DNA of 41,950 nucleotides from JAKLHL01 sp964411885 (GCA_964411885.1 CAYPMK010000009.1:1-41950), one strand, 5' to 3'. Numbered from the stretch's first letter, positions 7,683-16,814 are shown. Made by a program: numbers and translations. Notes: generated by a model not told the origin, from the sequence alone.

Positions 7683-10328
7683 ATGATGGACTTGTCTTCT
7701 AAGTATGAACCAAAAGATTTTGAGAAAGAACTTTATTCGGAATGGGAGAAAAAAGGTTATTTTCATGGAGAAGATAGTTCCAAAAAGCCTCCATTCTCTA
7801 TAGTGTTGCCTCCACCCAACGTTACTGGTGCTTTACACATGGGGCACGCACTAACTCTTACTATTCAAGACACTGTAGTGAGAAGAAAAAGGATGCAGGG
7901 ATTTAATACAGTATGGTTCCCCGGCACAGATCATGCTGGCATAGCAACACAGATGGTAGTTGAAAGGGAATTAATGAAAAGCGGTGTTTCTAGGCACGAT
8001 CTTGGTAGAGAAAAATTCATAGAAAAAGTTTGGGAAGTAAAAAACAGGCATCATGGTTTTATAACTAACCAAACAAGGACGATGGGAGCCTCACTTGATT
8101 GGGAAAGAGAAAGGTTCTCTTTAGATGAACATTTTAGTGAAGCAGTTAATAAAGTTTTTGTCCAGCTTTATGAAAAAGGTTTGGTTTATAGAGGAGAAAA
8201 ACTGATCTCTTGGTGTACTAGATGTAGCACCGCTCTAAGTGATTTGGAAGTTGAGCAAACGCCACAGAACGGTAAGCTTTATTATATTAAATACTTTATT
8301 AAGGGTGACAACAGCAAGTTCGTTGTTGTTGCCACCACTAGACCAGAAACACTTTTAGGAGATACCGCAGTTGCTGTTAATCCAAACGATGAAAGGTTTA
8401 AACATCTTCACGGAGAGAAAGTAATAATACCGTTCGTTAATAGAGAAGTCCCGATCATATTAGATGAATATGTTGATATGGCCTTTGGTACAGGTTGTCT
8501 TAAAATAACCCCGGGGCACGATTTTAACGATTATGAAATAGGTAATAAACATGGTCTTCAAACTGTCACAGTCATAGATAAAGAAGGCAGGATGAACGAG
8601 AATGCAGCTTGCTTTAAAGGGTTGACCGCAAAAGAGGCTAGAGAAAAAATAGTTGTATCGTTGAATGATGGTGGGGCTTTAGAGAAGATAGAAGATTACT
8701 CTATGACCATATCAAAATGTAGTCGCTGTGAGACAGTGCTAGAACCGTTGCTTAGTAATCAGTGGTTCGTGAAAATGGATGGCATGGCAAAAAAGGCCAT
8801 GTATGCAGTTAAAGATGGAAGAATAAAATTCTATCCTGAAGGGTGGTGGGAAGAAACATATTATAGGTGGTTAGAGAACATAAGGGATTGGTGTGTTTCA
8901 CGTCAATTGTGGTGGGGACACAGAATACCAGTTTGGTATTGTAAAGATTGTTCTCATTTTGAAGTTATAGAGCATAAACCAAAAAAACCATGTCCAAGAT
9001 GTGGAAGCTCTAATTATTATCAAGAGAATGATGTTCTTGATACTTGGTTCAGTGCGGCGTTGTGGCCTTTTGTCGCTCCGGGCTGGCCCAAAGATACAGC
9101 AACGTTAAAAACTTTTTATCCTAATTCTTTAATGGAGACTGGCTTTGATATTATCTTTTTCTGGGTAGCAAGGATGATAATGTTTGGGCTTGAGTTTATG
9201 AACGAAGTGCCGTTCAAAGACGTTTTATATCACGCCATGATCAGAGACGAGAAAGGACAAAAAATGAGCAAGACCAAGGGCAACGTTATAGACCCGTTGG
9301 TAATAACAGAAAAATATGGAACAGATACTCTTAGGTTCACTCTTGCATCAATGGCAGGGAGAGCAAGGGATATAAAATTATCAGAGAACTCCATACAGGG
9401 TTATAGCTATTTTATGAACAAGATATGGCAAGCATCAAAATTTGTATACAGCAACGCTGATGGCTTAGATCAAAAATGCAAGATAGATAAACTAAAATAC
9501 CCTTTGAACAAGTGGATAGTATCAAGACTTAATAGTACAGCTGTTCTTGTTAACAAAAAGTTCGAGGTATATGAACTTAATGATGTTTGTGAGCTACTAT
9601 ATAAGTTCTTCTGGCATGAATTCTGTGATTGGTACATAGAGTTCTCAAAGCCATTATTGAACGATGATAAAGCAAGCTCAGAAACAAAATATGTGCTTTG
9701 TTATGTACATAGGGAGTTCTTAAAACTATTACATCCTGTTGCTCCTTTTGTTACAGAAAAGTTATATCAGTCATCTCCTTTAAAGGACGTAGAGACTGTA
9801 ATGTTATCTAAATATCCAGAAGGGGATCTGAACTTAGTAGATGATGCTGTAGAAGCAGATTTTGGTTTTGTTCAGGAACTAGTATCAAGCATAAGGAACA
9901 TAAAGATAATTTATGGGATCAATGCAAAAAATGACGTTATAGTTGTAAGCAAAAAACATGCTGCTCTCATAAACAATCTTAAAGGTCCAATAAGTAAGTT
10001 GGCTACCTTAAGGGATCTTGCTGTTCTAGATTCGATAAAAGCAGAAGATTGTTCTGATTCAATAAGGGTAGTTCTTAAAGATGCTGAAATATATATGCCT
10101 GCAAAGGAATTTATAGATACAGAAAAAGAGCTAGCTCGTTTTAAGAAGAAATTGGATGAGGTTAATAAAGATCTTAACATAGTGAACAATAAACTTTCTA
10201 ATGCAGGTTTTTTAGAGAAGGCCGGAGTAGAAGTTGTTGAAAAAGAAAAGAAGAAACAAGAGGAATTCCTAAAACTTTCAAAAGATGTGAATGAGGCTAT
10301 AAGAACATTGGAGAGTCTAAGGAAATGA
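7683..10328 (+). CDS. valS: Valyl-tRNA synthetase
   Basis: Class I aminoacyl-tRNA synthetase that charges tRNA-Val in the cytoplasm. The 881 residues contain PPPNVTGALHMGH (HIGH motif, 43-55), a CP1 editing domain, WFSAALWPF and the KMSKTKGNVIDP motif near 526, an anticodon-binding domain, and a C-terminal coiled coil (about 810-880; FIDTEKELARFKKKLDEVNK) as in bacterial ValRS. Zinc-type cysteine pairs are present (CTRCS, CSRCE and CKDCS/CPRCG). ATG at 7683 is preceded by AAAGGAG at 7666-7672. It follows the PAS sensor gene by 24 bp and overlaps the adenosyltransferase gene by 4 bp (ATGA), so the three probably form one transcript. No T-box-like leader is seen upstream. Confidence 0.97.
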   Translation: MMDLSSKYEPKDFEKELYSEWEKKGYFHGEDSSKKPPFSIVLPPPNVTGALHMGHALTLTIQDTVVRRKRMQGFNTVWFPGTDHAGIATQMVVERELMKSGVSRHDLGREKFIEKVWEVKNRHHGFITNQTRTMGASLDWERERFSLDEHFSEAVNKVFVQLYEKGLVYRGEKLISWCTRCSTALSDLEVEQTPQNGKLYYIKYFIKGDNSKFVVVATTRPETLLGDTAVAVNPNDERFKHLHGEKVIIPFVNREVPIILDEYVDMAFGTGCLKITPGHDFNDYEIGNKHGLQTVTVIDKEGRMNENAACFKGLTAKEAREKIVVSLNDGGALEKIEDYSMTISKCSRCETVLEPLLSNQWFVKMDGMAKKAMYAVKDGRIKFYPEGWWEETYYRWLENIRDWCVSRQLWWGHRIPVWYCKDCSHFEVIEHKPKKPCPRCGSSNYYQENDVLDTWFSAALWPFVAPGWPKDTATLKTFYPNSLMETGFDIIFFWVARMIMFGLEFMNEVPFKDVLYHAMIRDEKGQKMSKTKGNVIDPLVITEKYGTDTLRFTLASMAGRARDIKLSENSIQGYSYFMNKIWQASKFVYSNADGLDQKCKIDKLKYPLNKWIVSRLNSTAVLVNKKFEVYELNDVCELLYKFFWHEFCDWYIEFSKPLLNDDKASSETKYVLCYVHREFLKLLHPVAPFVTEKLYQSSPLKDVETVMLSKYPEGDLNLVDDAVEADFGFVQELVSSIRNIKIIYGINAKNDVIVVSKKHAALINNLKGPISKLATLRDLAVLDSIKAEDCSDSIRVVLKDAEIYMPAKEFIDTEKELARFKKKLDEVNKDLNIVNNKLSNAGFLEKAGVEVVEKEKKKQEEFLKLSKDVNEAIRTLESLRK

Positions 10329-10843
10329 GACGTATTATAGTCTTAACAGGCAACGGGAAAGGTAAAACAAGTTCTGCCATAGGTGCTAGCGTTCGTGCTC
10401 TTGGAAGAGATTTTAGAGTACTATTCTATCAATTCATAAAATCACCTGATGTTGATTATGGAGAACATGTTTTTTTTAAGAATGGTCGTAAGTTAAAGAT
10501 GTTGCGTTTTGGTCTTGGTTGTAGAAAAGATTTTAACTACAGCGATCAAGATAAAAAAGCTGCAGTTAATGGACTTAAAAAAATATCTAAGGAATTGTGT
10601 TCTGTTAAAACTAAAAATGTTTTGTGTGTTATGGATGAAATATCCTATCCTGTTAATTGGTCGTGGTTTAGTGTTAAAGAGGTAGTAAAAATAATAAAAG
10701 ATAACAAAAATGTTAACTTCATACTAACCGGAAGGGATATGCCAAAAGAACTTATAGAAATATCAGATACAGTTAGCGAAGTTAAAGAAGTAAAACACGC
10801 CTACCAAAAAGGTCAAAAGGCTCAGAAAGGTATAGAGTTCTAA
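10325..10843 (+). CDS. cobO: Cob(I)alamin/corrinoid adenosyltransferase, CobO/BtuR type
   Basis: Adds the 5'-deoxyadenosyl group from ATP to a Co(I) corrinoid, making adenosylcobalamin or its precursor. The N-terminus has the family's P-loop LTGNGKGKTSSAIG (residues 7-20), and the short length (172 residues), VMDEISYPVNW and FILTGRDMPKELIEISDTVSEV segments are typical of CobA/CobO/BtuR. The family's usual C-terminal arrangement (KHAYQKGQKAQKGIEF) is intact. It begins within the valS stop (ATGA overlap), an unusual partner for a B12 gene. No cobalamin riboswitch or other B12 gene is in the window, so the gene may serve salvage for a B12-dependent enzyme encoded elsewhere. It converges with the MEMO gene with 6 bp between the stops. 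Confidence 0.92.
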   Translation: MRRIIVLTGNGKGKTSSAIGASVRALGRDFRVLFYQFIKSPDVDYGEHVFFKNGRKLKMLRFGLGCRKDFNYSDQDKKAAVNGLKKISKELCSVKTKNVLCVMDEISYPVNWSWFSVKEVVKIIKDNKNVNFILTGRDMPKELIEISDTVSEVKEVKHAYQKGQKAQKGIEF

Positions 10844-10849
10844 TCCTGT

Positions 10850-11689
10850 TTATATTGTGATCAATAATCCTGCATAGGCAACGACCTCGTTAAGATCGCC
10901 AGTTACCGCACCAGAGTTTGTATATTCAAGTAGTTCTACTTTTGGTTTTTTTGATTTATGTTTTGTATATTCTAATACAGCCTCTATAGCAGTGCTTATG
11001 GTGTATAGACCACAGATGCTTATGTCTTGTTTTTCTATTACAGATACAAAACCCAAGGAGTCTAATTCTTTAATTTTATCTATAGCAAGCATATCTTTCT
11101 TTTTTGCAGCTTCTGCACTTTCAAAATGTGTCATGTCTGACGATGCAATTATTAATGGTCTTACTCCTGTTTTTGATTCATGTTCTAATAAAAGTTTTGC
11201 AATACTTTTCCCAAGTTTTTGTATTATTGGGAAAGGGAGCCCTGCAACTGTTATTGGCACTATCTTTGTTGTTGGGTTAATATATTTTATAAAAGGTAGC
11301 TGTACCTCTAAGGCGTGTTCTCTTTGTTGAGCCTTGGTATCTAGCTCTATTTCTTTAAGTTCCTTTTTTAGTTTCTCTATGAATTCAAGATCTGCTTCTA
11401 CCCAACCTAAAGGTGTTTCCCATTTTTCACTTGGATCTATGCTTATTGGATAACCAAGCCCCGTGTGGTTAGGGCTTAATATGATGACTGTGTTTGGTAT
11501 TTTTATGGATGAATATACTAACCCAGCAGTTTTACCAGAATACATGTATCCTGCGTGTGGTGCTATTACTGCAAGAACGTTATCATGGACTTGAACACCT
11601 TTTCTTACAAGGGTAGAGAGTTCTTTTAAAAGCTCATCTTTACCTTTTGGATAAAAACGTCCCGCTACTATTGCTGACCTGTTGACCAT
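10850..11689 (-). CDS. amrB: MEMO1-family protein (AmmeMemoRadiSam system protein B)
   Basis: A 279-residue MEMO-fold protein related to LigB-type dioxygenases. Human MEMO1 binds iron with conserved His and Cys residues. The corresponding motifs are visible: APHAGYMYSG (His45), SPNHTG (His75), SSDMTHF near 185 and SICGLYT near 226. The N-terminus SAIVAGRFYP is a family signature, which fixes the start at 11689. In many prokaryotes the gene is linked to an AMMECR1 protein and a radical SAM enzyme; neither is adjacent here. Its start codon lies only 28 bp from the divergent flavoprotein gene, and no Shine-Dalgarno site is present. Biochemical role not established for bacteria. Confidence 0.9.
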   Translation of the reverse strand: MVNRSAIVAGRFYPKGKDELLKELSTLVRKGVQVHDNVLAVIAPHAGYMYSGKTAGLVYSSIKIPNTVIILSPNHTGLGYPISIDPSEKWETPLGWVEADLEFIEKLKKELKEIELDTKAQQREHALEVQLPFIKYINPTTKIVPITVAGLPFPIIQKLGKSIAKLLLEHESKTGVRPLIIASSDMTHFESAEAAKKKDMLAIDKIKELDSLGFVSVIEKQDISICGLYTISTAIEAVLEYTKHKSKKPKVELLEYTNSGAVTGDLNEVVAYAGLLITI

Positions 11690-11710
11690 AGTTTATTGAT
11701 ATCATAATAT
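11682..11710 (+). promoter_or_regulatory. Candidate promoter for the 1162-residue flavoprotein operon
   Basis: TTGACC (11682-11687), a 17-bp spacer and TAATAT (11705-11710), which ends 7 nt before the ATG. No Shine-Dalgarno site precedes the ATG, so a leaderless mRNA is predicted. Confidence 0.45.
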
Positions 11711-11711
11711 C
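11698..11711. promoter_or_regulatory. Inverted repeat in the 28-bp divergent promoter region
   Basis: GATAT (11698-11702), 4 nt, ATATC (11707-11711) form a perfect inverted repeat centred between the two divergent start codons. It overlaps the -10 candidates of both genes: TATGAT on the minus strand (11701-11706, 11 nt before the MEMO start) and TAATAT on the plus strand. A repressor or activator bound here could affect both genes, but the repeat is short and AT-rich. Confidence 0.3.
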
Positions 11712-11717
11712 TCACTT

Positions 11718-14700
11718 ATGAGAATAAAAGAACATCCAGTAATAGATATTAAGGATAACAAAAAAGTTAAATTCATATTTAATGGAAAGGAACTTTATGG
11801 AGTAGAGGGTGAACCGATCATTTCTGCTCTCAGGGCCAATGGTGTTTTGAAGACGCGACATAGTCCTAAACACAACAAACCGCTAGGACCTTTTTGTATG
11901 CAGGGACGTTGTGGCAATTGCATGATGACGGTCAATGGTAATCCCAACACCATGACCTGTGTAACAATGTTAGAAGAAGGCATGGACGTTAGGTATCAGG
12001 GAACTGACCTTGACGTTGAAGTTTTCAAAAAGTTACCAAGAAGAAGTCTTGCACCAGAGCTAGAAAAACTAGCCGTTAACCAAGAACATCCAGTTTACGA
12101 CGTGGCCGTAATAGGTGCCGGACCTGCTGGTATGGAAGCGGCCCTTATGGTTAGTGAAGCAGGTGTTAAGAGTGTGGTTATCCTAGACGATAAAAAATAT
12201 ATAGGTGGACAGCTTGCTCTGCAAACACATGCTTTTTTTGGTAACGAAGAACTTGGAGCTTCTAAAAGAGGTTTTAAAATAGCAGAAGAACTTAATGAAA
12301 GGATATCAAAAACCAATATAACGGTAAGACTTAATTCGACTGTAGTAGGTCTTTATCCACAGAACATAATTGCTTTTAAAGATGACGATAAGCTTAACTT
12401 TATGACCGCAAAAAAGATAATAGTTTGTACAGGGGCCATGGAAAAGAACCTCGTGTTCGAAGGTAACTATCTGCCGGGAATAATTGGTGCAGGTGGCGCA
12501 CAAACTTTTATGAACCTTTATGGAGTAAGACCGGGGAATAAGGTCCTTATGGTTGGTGGAGGTAACATAGGTGTTATAGTTGCCTATCAGTTGCTTCAGG
12601 CAGGTTCTGAACTTGTGGCTGTGATAGAGGCTCAAAAAAGTTTTGGTGCTTATCAGGTGCATGTAGATAAGGTTGCCGCACTTGGTGTTCCAATGCTTGC
12701 TTCTTATACAATAATAAAGGCTATACCAGACGATACTGGTGAAAAACTAGCAGGTGCTGTAATAGCAAAATTAGACGAGCATTGGAACGTTATAAAGGGA
12801 TCAGAAAAGCAAGTGGAATGTGACACGATCTGTATGGCCGTAGGGCTTAATCCTTTAAATGAATTATTATGGCAGGCTGGTTGTGAGTTCAAATATATAC
12901 CTGAACTTGGAGAAGTTCCTTATTTTGATAAATTTTATAATACATCCAACCCAGATATCTACGTTGCTGGTGATTGTGCTTCCATAGGAGAAGCAAGTAT
13001 TGCAAGGCTAGAAGGAAAACTTGCGGGACTAAAAGCGAGTCTTGATCTTGGCTATCCACATCCAAATTTTAGGCAAGAATCACAAAAAGCTTTTGCTCTT
13101 TTAGACAATATACAGAGTGGTAGTTTTGGTTCTCGTCTTGGAATAGGGAAAAAGAAACTTATTGGAGAGGGCATTTCTACTGATTTTATTCCAAGATCTT
13201 TTAAACAAAAAATAAGCTCCTCAGATTTTAAAGGGAAAGAATCAAAGGCTATAATAGAGTGTCCTCAGGATATACCTTGTAATCCATGTGAGAAATCATG
13301 TCCTGTTGGCGCAATAGTTGTTGGTGAAAAAATAAATCAACAACCAGATTATGATCCATCAAAATGTATAGGCTGTGGTAAATGTTTAAGTGCTTGCCCG
13401 GGTAGAGCGATATTGTTGATCCAGTATAATTATTCAGATACCACGTCTAAAATAACCATACCTTTTGAATTCTGTTCTAATATTAAAAAAGGTTCACAAG
13501 TGGAACTTTTAGACAAGAATGGGGCTCATGTTTGTGAGGGTTTTGTTATTGGAAGCAAGGGGTTACTGTTGGAACTCGAAGTTCCTAAACAAGATGTTTT
13601 TAATGTAAGATCTGCTAGATTAGAACCTGTAGTAAATTTTGAAAAAGTCAGTGATACACAAAAACAACCAGCCTATGTTTGTAGATGTGAAGAAATAACA
13701 GAAGATACTATTATAGATCTTATAAGAAGAGGCTATACGACCGTCAACGAGATAAAAAGAATTACTCGTCTTGGTATGGGTCCTTGCAGAGGCAATCAAT
13801 GTAGAAGCATTGTAGAGAACATGTTAAAGAAATATGCAAAAAAAGAAGGACAAGATATACTTGATGTTAAACTTAATAGAAGAACTATCTTTAGAGCACC
13901 AACTAAGAGAATAAGTCTTGGAGAGGCTGCAAGGTTAAGATTTAGTAAACAAGAACTGGAAAGATTTGAGAAGATAGAAAAACAAAGGACTGTTCCTTTG
14001 GAAATACTGGACACCTTTAGGAGTCCATACGTTACGGAGAAGGGTACTGTTAAAAAGAAGATAGTAATAATTGGTGGTGGGATAAACGGAATATGTACCG
14101 CATGGCAATTAGCAAAGGCTGGTTGGGATGGTATTGTAGTCGTAGAAAAAGAATTCCTTGCCTCTGGGGCTAGTGGAGCGGCGCTTGGAGGGATAAGAAC
14201 GGGATTTTCAGAAGCTGCAAAGATACATCGTGCAAAATATGGTTTAGATTTTTATAAGAATGCAGAAAAGATTATTGGTAAACCTGTTGGATGGTATGAG
14301 GGCGGTTATGTATACCTTGCTTACGATAATAAAACTTACGATAGTTTTAACTCTGCACTTAAGCTTTGGGATAAAGAGGGAGTTAAATATCAGTTCACTA
14401 GTGATGTTAATTTAATGTCCAAGTGGTTGCCCGGGCTTGATAAGAATAATGTTGTTGGAGCGGTTCTGTTTCCAGAGGCTGGAGGAGCAAATCCTTTTAT
14501 TTCTGCATATCATATAGCAGAAGATGCAAAAAGAATGGGTGTTGAGTTTATTACAGATACAGAAGTGGTAGATATATATGTAGAGAATGACGTAGTTAAA
14601 GGGTGTATGTGTGCTTCTGGTATAAGAATAGAAGCTGAACATATAGTTAATGCGGCAGGATCTTATGCTGTTAGGGTATCAAGAATGGCGGGCATAGATC

Positions 14701-15206
14701 TTGGTTCTACTGTTTTTATAGATAGACATGAAAGTTTAATAACAGAAAAAATGCCAATGTGGCTTGATCCTCTTGTTGTGAACTACCACCCTGAGCTTAG
14801 TGGTTATTGGCAACAAAAGAGGATGGAAGGTACTGGAGCCAAAGAAGGAGAGCTTGTGGCTTGTTTCACTCCTTCACAACCTCTATATGGTTACAACACT
14901 TATAGTGATGTTTATTGTTTATCAAGGATGGCTCAATCCATATTATTGTGTCAGCCTAATTTGAAAAATGTAGGCATAGTAAGAAGTTATGCACATCATT
15001 ACGTCGGTAGAAAAAATGGGATAGCCATAATAGGTCCTACAAAGATAAAAGGTTTTTGGCATAATATTGCACATCAAGGACATGGGTATATGTGTGCTCC
15101 GGGTGATGCCTACGCTCTTGCCAATTCAATTATAACTGGTAAAGTCCATGACTGGATACTTAATTGCGATATTAATGTGTCTCAAGAAAAAGAGAGCATG
15201 GTTTAA
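11718..15206 (+). CDS. Fused multi-cofactor FAD oxidoreductase (sarcosine oxidase alpha-like plus DAO domain)
   Basis: A 1162-residue fusion. In order: a plant-type [2Fe-2S] ferredoxin domain (Cys60, 65, 68, 81); an FAD/NAD(P) disulfide-reductase-like domain (VIGAGPAGMEAA at 131-142 and VLMVGGGNIGV near 276); two [4Fe-4S] sites (cysteines near 515-530 and CIGCGKCLSACP near 550); a BFD-like [2Fe-2S] domain (CRCEE near 654 and CRGNQC near 689); and a D-amino-acid-oxidase fold (VIIGGGINGICTAWQLA near 783, HQGHGYMCAPGDA near the end). The same parts occur as separate subunits in HcnABC cyanide synthase, dye-linked proline dehydrogenases and sarcosine oxidase. The likely reaction is oxidation of an amino acid or N-methylated amine with electrons passed to ferredoxin or NAD(P). 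Substrate unknown. It heads an operon with the glycosyltransferase and thioesterase genes. Confidence 0.9.
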   Translation: MRIKEHPVIDIKDNKKVKFIFNGKELYGVEGEPIISALRANGVLKTRHSPKHNKPLGPFCMQGRCGNCMMTVNGNPNTMTCVTMLEEGMDVRYQGTDLDVEVFKKLPRRSLAPELEKLAVNQEHPVYDVAVIGAGPAGMEAALMVSEAGVKSVVILDDKKYIGGQLALQTHAFFGNEELGASKRGFKIAEELNERISKTNITVRLNSTVVGLYPQNIIAFKDDDKLNFMTAKKIIVCTGAMEKNLVFEGNYLPGIIGAGGAQTFMNLYGVRPGNKVLMVGGGNIGVIVAYQLLQAGSELVAVIEAQKSFGAYQVHVDKVAALGVPMLASYTIIKAIPDDTGEKLAGAVIAKLDEHWNVIKGSEKQVECDTICMAVGLNPLNELLWQAGCEFKYIPELGEVPYFDKFYNTSNPDIYVAGDCASIGEASIARLEGKLAGLKASLDLGYPHPNFRQESQKAFALLDNIQSGSFGSRLGIGKKKLIGEGISTDFIPRSFKQKISSSDFKGKESKAIIECPQDIPCNPCEKSCPVGAIVVGEKINQQPDYDPSKCIGCGKCLSACPGRAILLIQYNYSDTTSKITIPFEFCSNIKKGSQVELLDKNGAHVCEGFVIGSKGLLLELEVPKQDVFNVRSARLEPVVNFEKVSDTQKQPAYVCRCEEITEDTIIDLIRRGYTTVNEIKRITRLGMGPCRGNQCRSIVENMLKKYAKKEGQDILDVKLNRRTIFRAPTKRISLGEAARLRFSKQELERFEKIEKQRTVPLEILDTFRSPYVTEKGTVKKKIVIIGGGINGICTAWQLAKAGWDGIVVVEKEFLASGASGAALGGIRTGFSEAAKIHRAKYGLDFYKNAEKIIGKPVGWYEGGYVYLAYDNKTYDSFNSALKLWDKEGVKYQFTSDVNLMSKWLPGLDKNNVVGAVLFPEAGGANPFISAYHIAEDAKRMGVEFITDTEVVDIYVENDVVKGCMCASGIRIEAEHIVNAAGSYAVRVSRMAGIDLGSTVFIDRHESLITEKMPMWLDPLVVNYHPELSGYWQQKRMEGTGAKEGELVACFTPSQPLYGYNTYSDVYCLSRMAQSILLCQPNLKNVGIVRSYAHHYVGRKNGIAIIGPTKIKGFWHNIAHQGHGYMCAPGDAYALANSIITGKVHDWILNCDINVSQEKESMV

Positions 15207-15209
15207 ATA

Positions 15210-16316
15210 ATGAAAGATCATTATCACATAGTTTTTGATGGAAGAATGATAGGGTCTAGGATGACCGGCGTAGCAAGGCATCTTATTAATCTACTTAATG
15301 GACTTAATCAGGTCGCTCCAAAAAACAAATATACTGTTATACTGAATTCAAAAGATGCTTTTGAGTATTTTGGGGATAAGGTAGATATTGTTTGGGCAAA
15401 GTCGGAATTTCTGTCAATCAGCGAATATAGGGAAGTGCCAAGGATAATAAATATGTTAAAACCAGACATATTTCATAACCCATTTTTTTCTCCAATAATA
15501 CCAAGATCTAGTGTTCCTTATTTTATAACGATACATGATCTTATAAGGCTTAAACAAGAAAAGAACTATCTGAGAAAATTTTTCTATAAGCATGCAATAA
15601 AAAGAGCGTGTAGACGTTCAGATAGAGTATTAACTGTTTCTGAATATTCTAAACAAGAAATATCTAACTCTCTGAATGTTAGAAAAGATCATATAGACGT
15701 TATTTATAACGGCATACAGGATAGATATTTTATGCCTATAGATCCAGTTAGAGTAAAAGAAGTTAGTGCTAAATACATGTTGCCAGAGAAATATATACTT
15801 TATGTTGGTAGTCACGATGTACATCGTAATCTTGCTGGAACCATAGAGGCATATTTAAAATCAGGAGTTAATATTCCTTTAGTCCTTGCTCTTGAATGGG
15901 ATCACATAAAACGCTATTGTGAGAGCGAGTTAAAACCATCTAATGTTATCTGTCTTGGTTCTGTACCAGATATAGATCTTTTATATCTCTACAAAGGAGC
16001 TAGTTTATTCCTTTTTATGAGTTTTATAGAGGGCTTTGGGCTTCCAATGATAGAGGCTTTTGCAAGTGGAGTTCCGGTAATAACCTCTAATGTGTCGTCT
16101 TTGCCAGAGGTTTCTGCGGGCTGCGCTGTAGAAGTGGACCCTTGGGATACGAATGCTATTGCTGGAGCTATTAAGATGATACTTAACGACGATGTATTGA
16201 GGAATAGAAACGTTCAGATGGGACTTGAAAGGGCTAAAGAATTCACAGTTAAAAAGATGGCAGAAAGAGTTTTGACTGTTTACACAGAGGTCCTAAAGGA
16301 ACGAGGGTCATTATAA
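15210..16316 (+). CDS. Glycosyltransferase family 4
   Basis: A 368-residue cytoplasmic GT-B enzyme that transfers a sugar from a nucleotide donor to a cell-surface or lipid acceptor. The N-terminal acceptor domain has the early GVARHLINLLNGL loop. The C-terminal donor domain shows the GT4 pattern: ILYVGSHDVHRNLAGTIEAY, then EGFGLPMIEAFASGVPVI (the E-x7-E motif) and SLPEVSAGCAVEVDPWD. VSEYSKQEI and VIYNGI are also typical. It starts 3 nt after the flavoprotein stop and ends next to the thioesterase start, so it is translated in the same operon, although no metabolic link to the flavoprotein is evident. Sugar and acceptor are unknown; no other envelope polysaccharide genes are nearby except the second GT4 at 18932-20020. 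Confidence 0.88.
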   Translation: MKDHYHIVFDGRMIGSRMTGVARHLINLLNGLNQVAPKNKYTVILNSKDAFEYFGDKVDIVWAKSEFLSISEYREVPRIINMLKPDIFHNPFFSPIIPRSSVPYFITIHDLIRLKQEKNYLRKFFYKHAIKRACRRSDRVLTVSEYSKQEISNSLNVRKDHIDVIYNGIQDRYFMPIDPVRVKEVSAKYMLPEKYILYVGSHDVHRNLAGTIEAYLKSGVNIPLVLALEWDHIKRYCESELKPSNVICLGSVPDIDLLYLYKGASLFLFMSFIEGFGLPMIEAFASGVPVITSNVSSLPEVSAGCAVEVDPWDTNAIAGAIKMILNDDVLRNRNVQMGLERAKEFTVKKMAERVLTVYTEVLKERGSL

Positions 16317-16775
16317 ATGAAGAGAACTTTACCAAGGGACCTTACTTGTTTTATTTGTGGAAGGGACAATCCTTTTGGGTTAAAACTTTGTTTTGAAGCA
16401 ATAGATGAACTTAATGTGTCTGCAAGTTTTAAAGCGGCAGACCATTTAATAGGTTTTAAAGGCATGATGCATGGCGGCATAATAAGTGCTGTGCTTGACG
16501 ATGCAATGGACTGGGCACTTTACAACAGTACACAAAAACTTTATGTTACATCTGAACTTACGGTTAACTTTAAGAAACCAGCTCCAGTTAGCCAAGAACT
16601 TAAAGTTTTGGCAACGTCACAAAGAGAACCGGGTTCTAGAGTAAGAAAAATAGAGTATGCTAAGGCTGTACTTATGGATAGTGATGGAGAAATAATTGCA
16701 GAGGCACAGGGCAAGTTTTTTCAAATACCAGAAGGAAGAACTAAAGAACTACTGTCTTATTGGGTTAAACCCTAA
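16317..16775 (+). CDS. PaaI-type hotdog thioesterase
   Basis: A 152-residue hotdog-fold protein that in this family hydrolyses acyl-CoA thioesters. The N-terminus CFICGRDNPFGLKL matches the characteristic start of PaaI-like thioesterases, and HGGIISAVLDDAMDWAL is the core helix with the conserved His-Gly-Gly and the acidic residues of the active site. The ATG directly follows the stop of the glycosyltransferase gene, indicating translational coupling. It is the last gene of the 11718-16775 operon; an acyl-CoA product of amino-acid oxidation is a possible substrate, but that is inference. Confidence 0.85.
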   Translation: MKRTLPRDLTCFICGRDNPFGLKLCFEAIDELNVSASFKAADHLIGFKGMMHGGIISAVLDDAMDWALYNSTQKLYVTSELTVNFKKPAPVSQELKVLATSQREPGSRVRKIEYAKAVLMDSDGEIIAEAQGKFFQIPEGRTKELLSYWVKP

Positions 16776-16795
16776 AAATAACTTGAATTCTTTGT

Positions 16796-16814
16796 CATAA
16801 AAGCATAAAAGCAT
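16796..16814 (+). repeat. Short tandem repeat upstream of fusA
   Basis: CATAAAAG occurs twice in tandem (16796-16811) and is followed by a third CAT. It sits in the 71-bp region between the thioesterase and fusA, where a fusA promoter would lie. I could not define a convincing -35/-10 pair there. Function unknown. Confidence 0.5.
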
